Source: Microbispora oryzae (lineage in GTDB: Bacteria > Actinomycetota > Actinomycetes > Streptosporangiales > Streptosporangiaceae). From it: DNA of 64,000 nucleotides. Where the stretch lies: contig NZ_JAFCNB010000023.1 of NCBI RefSeq assembly GCF_017896165.1, forward strand, positions 46,994 through 110,993, read 5' to 3'. Made by a program: the position numbers and the translations under genes. The notes under the pieces are model-generated. The model was not told the DNA's origin. It saw nothing but the letters and a program-made list of their open reading frames with translations, and made no database searches. Below, piece after piece: positions 35,160 through 44,591 of the stretch. The stretch's first letter is position 1; each line of letters begins with the position of its first letter.

Positions 35160-35191
35160 GCGTGTCTCCGATGTGGGCGTCGAAGGCGGGG

Positions 35192-36676
35192 TCAGCCGGC
35201 GGACACGCCGAGCGGGACCCGGTCGTTCACGTACCGCTCGGCGTGACCGGCCAGGAGATCGAGGACGTGCGCGATGTCGTCCAGCGTGGTCTCGGGGTTC
35301 AGCAGGGTGAACTTGAGGTAGTGGCGGCCGTCGACCCTGGTCGCGGCGACCATGGCGGCGCCGGACGCCGCCAGCGCCTCCCGGGCGTACAGGTTCGCCT
35401 CGCCGGCGAGCGCGCGCCCCGGATCGGCGGGCAGGTAGCGGAACACGACCGTGCTGAGCTGCGCCCTGGTGACGACCTCGAAGCGCGGGTCCTCGTTCAG
35501 CAGGACCCAGGTGGCCGCGGCGAGGTCGACCACCTCGTCGAACAGCGCGCCGATCGCGTCCGGGCCCATGACGCGCAGGGTCAGCCAGAGCTTGAGCGCG
35601 TCGAAGCGGCGGGTGGTCTGCAGGCTCTTGTCGACCTGGTTGGGGATCCGCCCGGCCGTCCCCGCGGGGTTGAGGTAGTCGGCGTGGTAGGCGGCGTGCC
35701 GGAGCACCGCGCGGTCGCGGACCAGCACCGCGCTCGAACTGACCGGCTGGAAGAAGGACTTGTGGAAGTCGACGGTGACGGAGTCGGCGCGTTCGACGCC
35801 GTCGAGCAGGTGCCGGCGGGTGCGGGAGACCAGCAGCCCGCAGCCGTACGCCGCGTCGGCGTGCAGCCACGCCCCGGCCCCGGCGCACAGACGGGCGATC
35901 TCGGGCAGCGGGTCGATCGAGCCGAAGTCGGTGGTGCCCGCGGTGGCGACGACGGCCATGACCGGCAGGTTCTCCCGGCGGCAGCGGTCGAGCTCGCGGG
36001 CGAGCGCGGCGGGCCGCATCCGCCGGTCGGCGTCGGTCTCCACCACGATCACCGCGTTGGGGGCGAGGCCGAGCAGCTTCGCCGACTTCCGCACGCTGAA
36101 GTGCGCGGCCTCGGAGGTGATCACGCGCAGCCGGTGCTGCTTCTCGCGTCCGCCGGCCAGCGCCTCCTCGCGCGCCAGCAGCAGCGCGTGCAGGTTCGAC
36201 TGGGTGCCGCCGCTGGTGAACACCCCGTCGGCGTACGGCCCGAGCCCGAGCCGCCCGGCCGTCCAGTCGATCAGGCGACGCTCGATGAGCGTGCCGCCCG
36301 CGCTCTGGTCCCAGGTGTCGAGCGAGGAGTTGACGGCCGTGAGCACCGCCTCGCCGAGCAGGGCCGGGATCACCACCGGGCAGTTGAGGTGGGCGAGGTA
36401 GCGCGGGTGATGGAAGTAGACGGCGTCCCTGAGGTACACGTCCTCCAACTCGTCGAGCGCGACGGCGGCCTCGCCCAGCGGGCGGTCCAGGTCGACCTCG
36501 GCGATCTCGCGGGCCAGCGCGGCGGCGGAGATGCCGGTGAACGGCCGGTCGGCGCGGCCGATCCGGGAGACCACCCGATCGATCCCGTCGGCCAGGGTCC
36601 GCCGGTAGCCGTCCAGGGTGCGCTCGTTGAAAAGGTGCGGCTTGGCGACGTCGACGGGCCGCCCGTCCATCTTCAT
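35192..36676 (-). CDS. desA: PLP-dependent lysine decarboxylase of siderophore synthesis
   Basis: This 494-residue group II decarboxylase has the substrate/PLP segment [16 protein letters not shown] near residue 148, the HADAAYG aspartate near 270 and the Schiff-base Lys in [11 protein letters not shown] near 304. The family includes lysine and diaminobutyrate decarboxylases; with desBCD beside it, cadaverine formation from lysine is the natural assignment. ATG 36676 starts 2 bp after the binding-protein stop (TGATCATG), so translation is coupled. It is the first biosynthetic step of the operon. Confidence 0.94.
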   Translation of the reverse strand: MKMDGRPVDVAKPHLFNERTLDGYRRTLADGIDRVVSRIGRADRPFTGISAAALAREIAEVDLDRPLGEAAVALDELEDVYLRDAVYFHHPRYLAHLNCPVVIPALLGEAVLTAVNSSLDTWDQSAGGTLIERRLIDWTAGRLGLGPYADGVFTSGGTQSNLHALLLAREEALAGGREKQHRLRVITSEAAHFSVRKSAKLLGLAPNAVIVVETDADRRMRPAALARELDRCRRENLPVMAVVATAGTTDFGSIDPLPEIARLCAGAGAWLHADAAYGCGLLVSRTRRHLLDGVERADSVTVDFHKSFFQPVSSSAVLVRDRAVLRHAAYHADYLNPAGTAGRIPNQVDKSLQTTRRFDALKLWLTLRVMGPDAIGALFDEVVDLAAATWVLLNEDPRFEVVTRAQLSTVVFRYLPADPGRALAGEANLYAREALAASGAAMVAATRVDGRHYLKFTLLNPETTLDDIAHVLDLLAGHAERYVNDRVPLGVSAG

Positions 36677-36678
36677 GA

Positions 36679-37734
36679 TCAGCTGACCTTCCTGGCGTTC
36701 CGGATGGCCGTGGCGAGGTTTTCCAGCAGCGGCGCGGCACCCGCGTACGAGAACCGCGGGACGGCGTCCCAGGGGGCGACCTGACCGGCCTTGACGGCGG
36801 GAAGCTTGGCCCAGGTGGGCTTGGCCGCGAGGGCGGCGGGCTGCAGAGCCGTGCCGCGGTTGTCGAGCAGGATCAGGTCGGCGTCGTATTTGTCGGCGTT
36901 CTCCCAGCTCAGGCTCTCGAAGTAGCCGCCGGTGCCGGGCTTGTCCGGCGTGACGAGATCGACGCCGAGTTGGGCGAAGTACATGAGGTCGGTGCCGACC
37001 CCGGGGTTGGACACGTACAGCAGGTCGGGGCTGCCGGAGGCGGCCATGACCGTGATCCCGGGATTGGCGGCGACGGCCTGCCGCACCGCCTCGGCCGCGG
37101 CCTCGAACCGGGCCTTGGCGTGGACGACCTTCGGCGCGTCGAGGTCGGCGCCGAGCGATTCGGCCAGCTCCGCGTACCGCTTGATCGGCTCGGTCATCGG
37201 GGTCCGGGCCACGGTGATCGCCACGCTGGGGGCGAGCCCGAGGATCTTGTCCTTACTCTCGTCCGGCACGTACCACAGCGCGCCGGGGTCGTACATGTGG
37301 GTGACGAGCAGGCCGGGCCGCAGGGCGGCGTACTTCTCGATGTCGAACTCACCCCACGCGTTGCCGAGGATCGTCACCTTGCTCAAATCCAGGTCGCCCG
37401 CCTGGGGCTCGGGCGTGCCGTCCGCCTTCCTCGTCTCGCCGAAGACCCCGACGATCTTCTCGCCGAGGCCGAAATCCACGAGCGCGGCGGCGGTGCCGGT
37501 GAAGGCCACGATGCGCGACGGGGCCGCCTCCGCGTCGGCTGTCACCTTGCGGTCGTCGGTGAACGACCAGCCCCCGCCCGCCGTAGAGCCGGACGGCGAC
37601 CCTGACGATGTCCCCCCGTCCGCCGTCCCGCAGGCGGCGAGCAGGACGCCGACGGTGGCCGCGCCGCCCAATGCGAGCAGACCACGCCTGGTCATCGGCC
37701 GGCCGGACGTTCGGGCGATCGCGGGATGCGACAT
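36679..37734 (-). CDS. desE: Siderophore ABC transporter substrate-binding lipoprotein
   Basis: This 351-residue FecB/FhuD-class protein starts at ATG 37734. The leader has a twin-Arg ([10 protein letters not shown]) and a lipobox LLAACG near residue 36, so it is exported and lipid-anchored. The mature part has the two-lobed helical-backbone pattern ([26 protein letters not shown] and [16 protein letters not shown]). It leads the desABCD operon and is divergent from two permeases and an ATPase. Capture of ferrioxamine-type chelates is the expected role, like DesE of Streptomyces. Gene symbol is by analogy. Confidence 0.92.
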   Translation of the reverse strand: MSHPAIARTSGRPMTRRGLLALGGAATVGVLLAACGTADGGTSSGSPSGSTAGGGWSFTDDRKVTADAEAAPSRIVAFTGTAAALVDFGLGEKIVGVFGETRKADGTPEPQAGDLDLSKVTILGNAWGEFDIEKYAALRPGLLVTHMYDPGALWYVPDESKDKILGLAPSVAITVARTPMTEPIKRYAELAESLGADLDAPKVVHAKARFEAAAEAVRQAVAANPGITVMAASGSPDLLYVSNPGVGTDLMYFAQLGVDLVTPDKPGTGGYFESLSWENADKYDADLILLDNRGTALQPAALAAKPTWAKLPAVKAGQVAPWDAVPRFSYAGAAPLLENLATAIRNARKVS

Positions 37735-37763
37735 GGATTTCCGTCTTTCTCTCGGCAGCAAGG

Positions 37764-37782
37764 TTTGGTTAGGCTTACCTAA
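37764..37782. promoter_or_regulatory. Iron box 1 (DmdR1/IdeR operator)
   Basis: TTTGGTTAGGCTTACCTAA matches the actinobacterial iron-box consensus TTAGGTTAGGCTAACCTAA at most positions, with core TTAGGCTTACCTAA at 37769-37782. It sits 30 bp before the binding-protein start. Confidence 0.85.
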
Positions 37783-37794
37783 GTAGATACTTTT

Positions 37795-37813
37795 TTAGGG
37801 TAACCTAACCTAA
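37795..37813. promoter_or_regulatory. Iron box 2 (DmdR1/IdeR operator)
   Basis: TTAGGGTAACCTAACCTAA is a second, strong iron box, 22 bp before the permease start. Together the two boxes place both divergent siderophore operons under one iron-responsive repressor. Confidence 0.85.
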
Positions 37814-37834
37814 GTTGTCCAGTAGGGAGCCGCC

Positions 37835-38845
37835 ATGCCCGTACGACCTCCCGGCGAGCGGAACGCGCTGCGCGCCGCCGGGCTCGCGGGCGCGGCGCTC
37901 GTCCTGGTCGCCGTGCTGGCGTTCAGCGTGGCGTTCGGCGCGAGGCAGCTCTCGGCGGGCGCCGTGTGGCGGGGCGTCTTCGACGACGGCTCCGCCGCGT
38001 GGACCGTGGTGCGCGAGATGCGGCTGCCGCGCACCCTGCTCGGGCTGCTCGCCGGGACGGCGCTGGGCCTGGCGGGCGGCGTCATGCAGGCGCTGACCCG
38101 CAACCCGCTCGCCGACCCCGGGCTGCTCGGGATCAACGCGGGCGCCTCGGCCGCGGTCGCCACGGCCACCGCGTTCCTCGGGATGACCTCGTTCGGCGGC
38201 TACGTCTGGTTCTCACTGGCCGGCGCGGCCGTCGTCTCCGCCCTGGTGTACGCGGTGGGCGGCGGGCGCGGAGCGACCCCGGCCCGGCTGGCGCTGGCCG
38301 GCGCCGCGCTCAACGCCGCGCTGTACTCCTACGTCAGCGCCGTGATGCTGCTCGACTCCGACTCCCTGGAGAAGATGCGGTTCTGGACGGTCGGCTCGCT
38401 GGCGAGCGCGCAGAACGCGACGTCGGCGGCGGTGCTGCCCTTCGTCGCGGCCGGACTGGTGCTCTCGCTGGGGCTGGCCCGGCCGCTCAACGCGCTCGCG
38501 CTCGGCGACGACTCCGCCCGCGCCCTCGGCGCTCGCCCCGGCCTGGTGCGTACGGCCGCGATCGTGGCGGTGACGCTGCTGTGCGGCGCGGCCACCGCCG
38601 CCTGCGGGCCGATCGTCTTCGTCGGCCTCATGGTGCCCCATCTCGTCCGGGCGCTGACCGGCCCCGACCTGCGCTGGGTGCTCCCCTACTGCGCGGTGCT
38701 CGCGCCCGTGCTGCTGCTCGGCGCCGACGTGCTCGGCCGCGTGCTGGGCCGGCCGGGCGAGCTGCAGGCGGGCATCGTCACCGCGGTGGCCGGGGGCCCG
38801 TTCTTCCTCTACTTCGCCCGTCGCGCGAGGGTCGCCCGGACATGA
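37835..38845 (+). CDS. FecCD-family siderophore permease 1
   Basis: This 336-residue BtuC-like permease has about ten helices. Family motifs are visible: RLPRTLLGLLAGTALGLAGGVMQALTRNPLADPGLLG near residues 63-100, and the EAA-like coupling region GARPGLVR and FVGLMVPHLVRALTG near 233-275. ATG 37835 follows GGGAG. It overlaps the next permease by 4 bp. It forms a heterodimer with that protein, energised by the ATPase at 39891, and imports the ferri-siderophore from the lipoprotein. Confidence 0.95.
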   Translation: MPVRPPGERNALRAAGLAGAALVLVAVLAFSVAFGARQLSAGAVWRGVFDDGSAAWTVVREMRLPRTLLGLLAGTALGLAGGVMQALTRNPLADPGLLGINAGASAAVATATAFLGMTSFGGYVWFSLAGAAVVSALVYAVGGGRGATPARLALAGAALNAALYSYVSAVMLLDSDSLEKMRFWTVGSLASAQNATSAAVLPFVAAGLVLSLGLARPLNALALGDDSARALGARPGLVRTAAIVAVTLLCGAATAACGPIVFVGLMVPHLVRALTGPDLRWVLPYCAVLAPVLLLGADVLGRVLGRPGELQAGIVTAVAGGPFFLYFARRARVART

Positions 38846-39870
38846 CCGTCGTACATCTGCCCGGCGACCGCTCCGTGCGCTTCCGGCCGCGCGCGCTCGC
38901 CGCCGGAGCGGCCTGCGCGGTGCTCGCGCTCGCCGTCGGCGTGTTCACGATCGGCGGCGGGAACTATCCGATGAGCCCGGCCGAGGTCCTGCGCGCCGCC
39001 CTGGGCGGCGGCACCCCCGCCCAGGACTTCGTCGTCAACGAGCTGCGGCTGCCCCGCGTGGTCACCGCCCTGCTCGTCGGCGGCGCGCTGGCCCTGGCCG
39101 GCGCGCTCTTCCAGTCGCTCGTACGGAACCCGCTCGGCAGCCCGGACATGCTGGGATTCACCCAGGGCGCGTCGACCGGGGCGCTCGTCGTGGTCGTCGC
39201 GGGCGGCGACAGCCTGGCGCTGGCCGGCGGCGCGGTGCTCGGCGGCCTCCTCACCGGTGTCGCGATCTACGCCCTGGCCTGGCGGAAGGGCGTGCACGGC
39301 GCCCGGCTCGTGCTGATCGGCATCGGCGCCCTCGCCATCCTCACCGGAGTCAACGGCTACCTGCTCACCCGGGCCCAGCTCATGGAGGCCGCCCGGGCGG
39401 TGCTCTGGCTCACCGGCAGCCTGGACGGCCGGGGCTGGCAGCAGGCCCTGCCGCTGGCGGCCGCGATGGCCGTGCTGGTGCCGGTGGCGCTCATCGGCCA
39501 CGGACGCGCCGTACGGGTGATCGAGATGGGCGACGACCTGGCGGGCGCCCTCGGCGTCCGGGTGGAGCGCGTCCGGCTCGCCGTGCTGGCCGCGGCGGTG
39601 CTGCTCACGTCGCTGGCGGCGGCCGCCGCGGGTCCGGTGTCGTTCGTGGCGCTCACCGCGCCGCAGGTCTCCAGGCGGCTGACCGGTGCGCCCGGGCCGA
39701 ACCTGCTCGCCTCGGCGTGCACGGGCGCGGCGCTGCTGGTGACGGCCGACTGGGCGGCGCAGCGGCTGTTCGGCGATCACCAGTTGCCCGTCGGGGTGCT
39801 GACCGGCGTGGCCGGCAGCGGCTACCTCGTCTGGCTGCTCGCCCGCGAGCGCGGGGCGGGCCGGATTTGA
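38842..39870 (+). CDS. FecCD-family siderophore permease 2
   Basis: This 342-residue partner permease starts at ATG 38842, overlapping the previous stop (ATGA). It has LRLPRVVTALLVGGALALAGALFQSLVRNPLGSPDMLGFTQGA and a C-terminal VSFVALTAPQVSRRLTGAPG coupling region, with about ten helices. A 30-residue cytoplasmic start precedes the first helix. It is transcribed with the other import genes from the iron-box promoter. Confidence 0.95.
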   Translation: MTVVHLPGDRSVRFRPRALAAGAACAVLALAVGVFTIGGGNYPMSPAEVLRAALGGGTPAQDFVVNELRLPRVVTALLVGGALALAGALFQSLVRNPLGSPDMLGFTQGASTGALVVVVAGGDSLALAGGAVLGGLLTGVAIYALAWRKGVHGARLVLIGIGALAILTGVNGYLLTRAQLMEAARAVLWLTGSLDGRGWQQALPLAAAMAVLVPVALIGHGRAVRVIEMGDDLAGALGVRVERVRLAVLAAAVLLTSLAAAAAGPVSFVALTAPQVSRRLTGAPGPNLLASACTGAALLVTADWAAQRLFGDHQLPVGVLTGVAGSGYLVWLLARERGAGRI

Positions 39871-39890
39871 ATGGGAACGGAGTCTCGGAC

Positions 39891-40781
39891 ATGGAACGCG
39901 GCGCCATCACGGGGGCGGAGACGGACCCACAGCGTCACCGGAGTTCGCCGTCGCGGCTGGCCGGGAGCGCGCTCACGCTCGCCTACGACCGGCGCGTCAT
40001 CGCCGAGGACCTGACCGTCGCCATCCCGGACCGGTCCTTCACCGTGATCGTCGGGCCCAACGCGTGCGGCAAGTCCACGCTGCTGCGGGCGCTGTCGCGC
40101 ACTCTCAAGCCGGCCGCGGGAGCCGTACTGCTGGACGGGCGGGACGTCACCTGCCTGCCGGCCAAGAAGGTCGCCCGCGTCCTGGGCCTGCTGCCCCAAT
40201 CGTCCGTCGCGCCGGAGGGCATGACCGTGGTGGAACTGGTCGGTCGGGGCCGATACCCGCACCAGTCGCTGCTGCGCCAGTGGTCGAGGGAGGACGAACG
40301 CGTGGTCCGGGAGTCGATGGAGGCGACGGGGGTGGCCGACCTCGCCGACCGCGTCGTCGACGAGCTGTCCGGCGGTCAGCGCCAGCGCGTCTGGATCGCG
40401 ATGGCCCTCGCGCAGCAGACGCCGCTGCTGCTGCTGGACGAGCCCACGACATACCTGGACATCGCCCACCAGATCGAGATCCTCGACCTGTGCGCGCGGC
40501 TGCACGAGGAGGAGGGCCGCACGCTCGTGGCGGTGCTCCACGACCTCAACCACGCCGCCCGTTACGCCACCCACCTCGTCGCGATGCGCGACGGGCGGGT
40601 GGTGGCGGCCGGCGCGCCGAAGGACGTGGTGACCGCCGACCTGGTCAACGAGGTCTTCCGGCTGCCCTGCCGGGTCGTCGACGACCCGGAGACCGGCACC
40701 CCGCTCGTCGTGCCCGCCGCCCGGAGACGTGCCGCGCAGGCCGCCCAGGCCGCACAGGCCGTACGGCGGGCCACGGCATGA
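39891..40781 (+). CDS. Siderophore ABC transporter ATPase (FecE/FepC type)
   Basis: This 296-residue protein starts at ATG 39891 (MERGAITG), nine bases after GGAG. It has Walker A GPNACGKST at about residues 53-61, Q-loop LLPQSS near 102, signature LSGGQRQR near 160, Walker B LLLLDEPTTYLD near 180 and the switch His in VLHDLNHA near 215. The last 25 residues are Ala/Arg-rich. It is cytoplasmic and drives import through the two FecCD permeases. Confidence 0.96.
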   Translation: MERGAITGAETDPQRHRSSPSRLAGSALTLAYDRRVIAEDLTVAIPDRSFTVIVGPNACGKSTLLRALSRTLKPAAGAVLLDGRDVTCLPAKKVARVLGLLPQSSVAPEGMTVVELVGRGRYPHQSLLRQWSREDERVVRESMEATGVADLADRVVDELSGGQRQRVWIAMALAQQTPLLLLDEPTTYLDIAHQIEILDLCARLHEEEGRTLVAVLHDLNHAARYATHLVAMRDGRVVAAGAPKDVVTADLVNEVFRLPCRVVDDPETGTPLVVPAARRRAAQAAQAAQAVRRATA

Positions 40782-41551
40782 GCGCCGAGGTGTTCCGGGA
40801 CGCTGCCCCGTCCCCGCTGACGCACCCGATCTCCGGAGGAGAAACCGTGCTCGACATCCTCTCTAACCACCTGGAGGGCCTCGCCGCCGAGCGCGGGGGC
40901 GTGCTCGGCGTGCTCCCAGGGCTGCTCGCCGACGACTCTCCCGGCTGGCTGCCCGTGGCCGACCTGGTGCGGGAGCCGTACGAGGGGCTGCGCCTCCTGG
41001 TCGACCGGACCGCCGAGCGGTGGGGCGCGCCGCCGCACGTGGCGGCGGCCCTGCTGTGGAAGACGTACGGCTACTGGCACACCCTGCCGATGGCCCTGGG
41101 GTGGGCGCTCGAACGGCGGGTGCCGCTGATGCGCTTCGGCGACACGGTGGTCAAGGAGTCGGCGGCGGGCGTCACGGTCGCCGCGACCCGGGTGACCGTC
41201 GCGGTCCTTCCCGGCGACCCCCTGGCCGGAACCCCGGGCACGGTCGTCGTGCCCGACGCCGCCACGGCGGTGCGCGAGGCCCTCGCCGACGGGCAGCGCC
41301 CGCTGATCACGGCGCTGGGCGCGCTGACCAAGGTGGGTGAGCGGACTCTGTGGGGCTCGACCGCGGAGGCGGTCGTCCACCCGCTAGTCCTGCTCGGCGA
41401 CCAGGCGGGAGCGGCCCGGCTGCTGGAGGACATCGGCCCGCCCGTGGCCGGGCTGGTCACCGCCGAGGGCGACGGTTTCCGCCGCCGCACCTGCTGCCTG
41501 TGGATCACCCTGCCTGAGGCCGATCCCTGCTCCACCTGCTGCGTCCGCTGA
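40778..41551 (+). CDS. FhuF-like ferric-siderophore reductase (2Fe-2S)
   Basis: This 257-residue cytoplasmic protein starts at ATG 40778, overlapping the ATPase stop by 4 bp. The C-terminus carries the FhuF iron-sulfur motif: CC, ten residues, then CxxC (CCLWITLPEADPCSTC). A helical body precedes it, with AALLWKTYGYWHTLPMALGWAL near residue 88. FhuF proteins reduce imported Fe(III)-hydroxamates to release iron. Its last 168 bp overlap the convergent ABC exporter gene in antisense, an unusually long tail overlap. Confidence 0.9.
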   Translation: MSAEVFRDAAPSPLTHPISGGETVLDILSNHLEGLAAERGGVLGVLPGLLADDSPGWLPVADLVREPYEGLRLLVDRTAERWGAPPHVAAALLWKTYGYWHTLPMALGWALERRVPLMRFGDTVVKESAAGVTVAATRVTVAVLPGDPLAGTPGTVVVPDAATAVREALADGQRPLITALGALTKVGERTLWGSTAEAVVHPLVLLGDQAGAARLLEDIGPPVAGLVTAEGDGFRRRTCCLWITLPEADPCSTCCVR

Positions 41552-43411
41552 GCTCCGGCCGAACGGCCGCGGCGCGAGCGCGGGACGGTCGAGCGGGGCC
41601 GGGGGGTCGTCGTCGACGAGGAAGCCGCCGGACTGGTGGTGCCAGAGCCCGGCGTAGACGCCCTCGGCCTGGAGCAGCTCGCTGTGGGAGCCCTGCTCCA
41701 CGACGCGTCCCCGGTCGAGGACGAGAAGCCGGTCCATGCGGACGACGGTGCTCAGGCGGTGGGCCACCACGAGCGCGGTGCGGTCCTCCATCAGCCGCCA
41801 CAGGGCCTCCTGGACGAGGATCTCGCTCTCGGAGTCGAGCGCGCTGGTCGCCTCGTCAAGCAGCAGGATCGGGGCGCCGCGCAGGATGGCGCGCGCGAGC
41901 GCGATGCGCTGCCGCTGCCCGCCCGAGAGCTTGACGCCGCGCTCCCCGACCAGGGTGTCGAACCCGTCCGGCAGCGCCTCGACGAACTCCGTGACGTGCG
42001 CCGCCCGCGCGGCCCGGAGGATCTCGCCGTCGGTGGCCCCCGGCCGGGCGAACGCGATGTTGTCGCGCACGGACCGGTGGAACATGGCCGGTTCCTGCGG
42101 GACGTAGGCGATCAGGCTGCGCAGATCCGTCTGACGCAGCCGGGCGATGTCCTGCCCGCCGATCAGGATCCTGCCCCCGTTTATATCCATGAGACGGAGG
42201 AGCAGGCGGCTGAGTGTGCTCTTGCCGCCACCGGACCGGCCCACCAGGCCGATCTTGGTGCCGCTGGGGATGTCGAGGTCCAGGTCGTCGAAGAGGAGCG
42301 GGCCGTCGTTGTACGCGAACTTCACCCGTTCGAAGCGGATGCTCGCGTCGGCGGGGCGGAGCGGCTGCGGGTCGGGCGGATCCAGCACGGTCGGCGGCAC
42401 CAGGAGCAGCTCAGTGAACTGTGCCGCCTCGGTGAGCACGCTCTCCATGCGGCGGTAGGTCTGGTTGAACTCGAACATGATGCTGGTCGCGTTCGTGTAA
42501 TAGGTGAACGTCACCACGATGGCCTCCACGCCGAGACCCCCGCGGAGCGCCACGGCGACGAGCAGACCAAGGGCGCTGGTGAGCACAGAGAACGGAACGA
42601 CGACGGCGTCCACCCGGAGGTTGTTGTAATCCCAGGAACGGATCGACAACCTGCGCTGCTCCGCGATCCTGGCCCGGTATTCGACCGCTTCGCGGTCCTC
42701 GGCCGCGAACGCGCGGACCGTCTCCATATTGGTGAGCACGTCGGCGACGTGGCCCGACACCAGCACCTTGGCGGCCTCGCGTTCGTCGACTATCGCCTGG
42801 CGACGGCGGATGAGCGGAGCGGCGAGAACGCCGGCGATGAAAATGAGGCCGACGAGAACGAGGACCAGCAGCGGGTGATATCGCCACAGCACCACCGAGG
42901 CGAAGGCCAGGGGCACCACCTTGGCGACGATCGAGACCGTGAGTGTGTCGGCGAAATCCTCGAATCTGGCCGAAAATCCCAGCACCCGTTTGGTCAGCGA
43001 GCCGGCGAAGTTGTTGTGGAAGAACGCGGTGTCCTTGGCCAGCAACTTGTCCATGCCGACCATGCCGAGCCGTTCGACGCCCAGGCCGTCGGTCCGGTTC
43101 AGGAAGTGAATCGCCACCCGCCACAGCGCCTCACCGGTCAACAGCAGCGCGCCGAAACCCAGCACGTAGGGCAGGAGCACCTCGACGGACCCCGCCCCGC
43201 CACCGGACAGCCGCCCCACGAGCCCCGCCACCGCCAGCGGCGCGAGATAGAGCTGGCAGATGTTCCCGAGCGCCGGCAGTGTCAGGGCCGGTAGCGCGAC
43301 CCGCCAATCGCTTCTCAGCTCGCCGCAGTAGTAGCGCAGCGCCAGCAGAACCGCCGATCTGCGCACGGATTGGTCGTTTTTGGAATCATCGATCGCGCCG
43401 AGTGTCGTCAT
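41384..43411 (-). CDS. ABC exporter, fused permease and ATPase
   Basis: This 675-residue half-transporter has six N-terminal helices (about residues 35-320). The nucleotide domain follows: Walker A GRSGGGKST near 393, Q-loop YVPQEPAMF, signature LSGGQRQRIALARAI near 497, Walker B ILLLDEATSALD near 518 and VVAHRLST switch His. It is a type I exporter acting as a homodimer. ATG 43411 follows GGGAGGG. The tail beyond residue 600 is low in structure and is read antisense to the FhuF gene. Export of the desferrioxamine made next door is a reasonable but unproven role, since no iron box is visible in its own promoter. Confidence 0.92.
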   Translation of the reverse strand: MTTLGAIDDSKNDQSVRRSAVLLALRYYCGELRSDWRVALPALTLPALGNICQLYLAPLAVAGLVGRLSGGGAGSVEVLLPYVLGFGALLLTGEALWRVAIHFLNRTDGLGVERLGMVGMDKLLAKDTAFFHNNFAGSLTKRVLGFSARFEDFADTLTVSIVAKVVPLAFASVVLWRYHPLLVLVLVGLIFIAGVLAAPLIRRRQAIVDEREAAKVLVSGHVADVLTNMETVRAFAAEDREAVEYRARIAEQRRLSIRSWDYNNLRVDAVVVPFSVLTSALGLLVAVALRGGLGVEAIVVTFTYYTNATSIMFEFNQTYRRMESVLTEAAQFTELLLVPPTVLDPPDPQPLRPADASIRFERVKFAYNDGPLLFDDLDLDIPSGTKIGLVGRSGGGKSTLSRLLLRLMDINGGRILIGGQDIARLRQTDLRSLIAYVPQEPAMFHRSVRDNIAFARPGATDGEILRAARAAHVTEFVEALPDGFDTLVGERGVKLSGGQRQRIALARAILRGAPILLLDEATSALDSESEILVQEALWRLMEDRTALVVAHRLSTVVRMDRLLVLDRGRVVEQGSHSELLQAEGVYAGLWHHQSGGFLVDDDPPAPLDRPALAPRPFGRSSADAAGGAGIGLRQGDPQAAGAAAETVALGGDQPGHGRADVLQQPGRSRLVAEQD

Positions 43412-43605
43412 CAGCCCTCCCGAATGCCGACGTCGCCGTGGCCATGGTCCCGCAACGCGCAGGGCGGGGGCGAACGATTTTCTCGTCGCCCGGCGTCCAC
43501 AACCGTACGTTCTTCACATCCGGCACGTGATCAGTAAAATAAGGGCGCGTTTCGCTGATTTTCGCGTCCCTATTCATCCGCCGAGTCCGGAAAAGGCCCG
43601 CCACC

Positions 43606-44433
43606 GTGTCAACGAACGACGTCCTCGCCTTGGGAATCAACCCCGACGTGCCCCACGCCGCCCGCATCTACGACTATCTGATCGGCGGCAAGGACAATTT
43701 CGCCGCCGATCGTGAGGCGGCCGAGGCCCTGATCCGGATCGTGCCGTATCTCCGGCAGCGGGCCCGGGAGAACCGGGCCTTTCTCATGCGCACCGTACGG
43801 CACCTGGCCGAGGCGGGTGTGCGCCAGTTCCTCGACATCGGTTCCGGCCTGCCCACCGCCGAGAACGTCCATCAGATCGTCCACCGCGTCGCGCCCGATG
43901 CCCGGATCGCGTATGTGGACAGCGACGAGATCGCGGTCGTCCACGGTAACGCTCTGCTGGCCGGCGCCCCCGACGGGCCGGTCCGCATGGTGCACGCCGA
44001 CGTGCGCGACACGGCCGCGCTGCTGGATCACCCCGACATCGCCGGGCTGTTCGACCGCGGACAGCCCATCGCCGTCATCATGATCGCGCTTCTGCACTTC
44101 ATCCCCGGCGGGCAGGCCCGCGAGATCGTCGACACGATGCGCGCCTGGCTCCCCGAGGGCAGCCACCTGGTGATCAGCCACGCCACGCCCGGTGACCTGA
44201 GCCCGGAGGCCCAGAGGGAGGGCACGGCGGTCTACGAGCGGGCGAACATGCAGATCACCATGCGTTCCGTGGCGGAGATCACCAGCCTGTTCGACGGCTT
44301 CCAGCTCTCACCGGAGGGCGTCGTACCCGTCTCCGAGTGGCGGCCGGAGGGCGGCTTCCGCGAGCGTCCCCCGAGCGGTGGGCACTTCGTCGGCGGCGTG
44401 GCCCGGCTCGCCGGCGGTAGCGAGCCCCGCTGA
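43606..44433 (+). CDS. SAM-dependent methyltransferase, DUF574 (Methyltransf_19) family
   Basis: This 275-residue protein belongs to an actinobacteria-specific family. The opening NPDVPHAARIYDYLIGGKDNFAADREAAE and the SAM-binding FLDIGSGLPTAENVHQIV (near residue 75) are diagnostic, with DSDEIAVVHG near 104 binding the ribose. GTG 43606 is preceded by no strong ribosome site. These proteins are numerous in filamentous actinomycetes, and the substrate of none is obvious from sequence. It is monocistronic. Confidence 0.93.
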   Translation: MSTNDVLALGINPDVPHAARIYDYLIGGKDNFAADREAAEALIRIVPYLRQRARENRAFLMRTVRHLAEAGVRQFLDIGSGLPTAENVHQIVHRVAPDARIAYVDSDEIAVVHGNALLAGAPDGPVRMVHADVRDTAALLDHPDIAGLFDRGQPIAVIMIALLHFIPGGQAREIVDTMRAWLPEGSHLVISHATPGDLSPEAQREGTAVYERANMQITMRSVAEITSLFDGFQLSPEGVVPVSEWRPEGGFRERPPSGGHFVGGVARLAGGSEPR

Positions 44434-44591
44434 CGCCCGTGTCGCCCGGAGCCGTTGACAGCCGCGGCTGACTCCTACCGGCGATGCGCATACGTGATGT
44501 CCGGCATGACAACCACCGCTTCCCCTGGGGCGTAAATCACTCGTACCCCTGAATTTCCACGCACCTCGCGTGCCTCAGAAAGGGAAGTCCC

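Noticed and set aside
33867..36740. A single 957-codon open frame covering desB and most of desA
   Set aside because: Only the last 430 residues are a protein (desB); the upstream part is the wrong frame of desA, and a real start with normal coupling is present at 35159.
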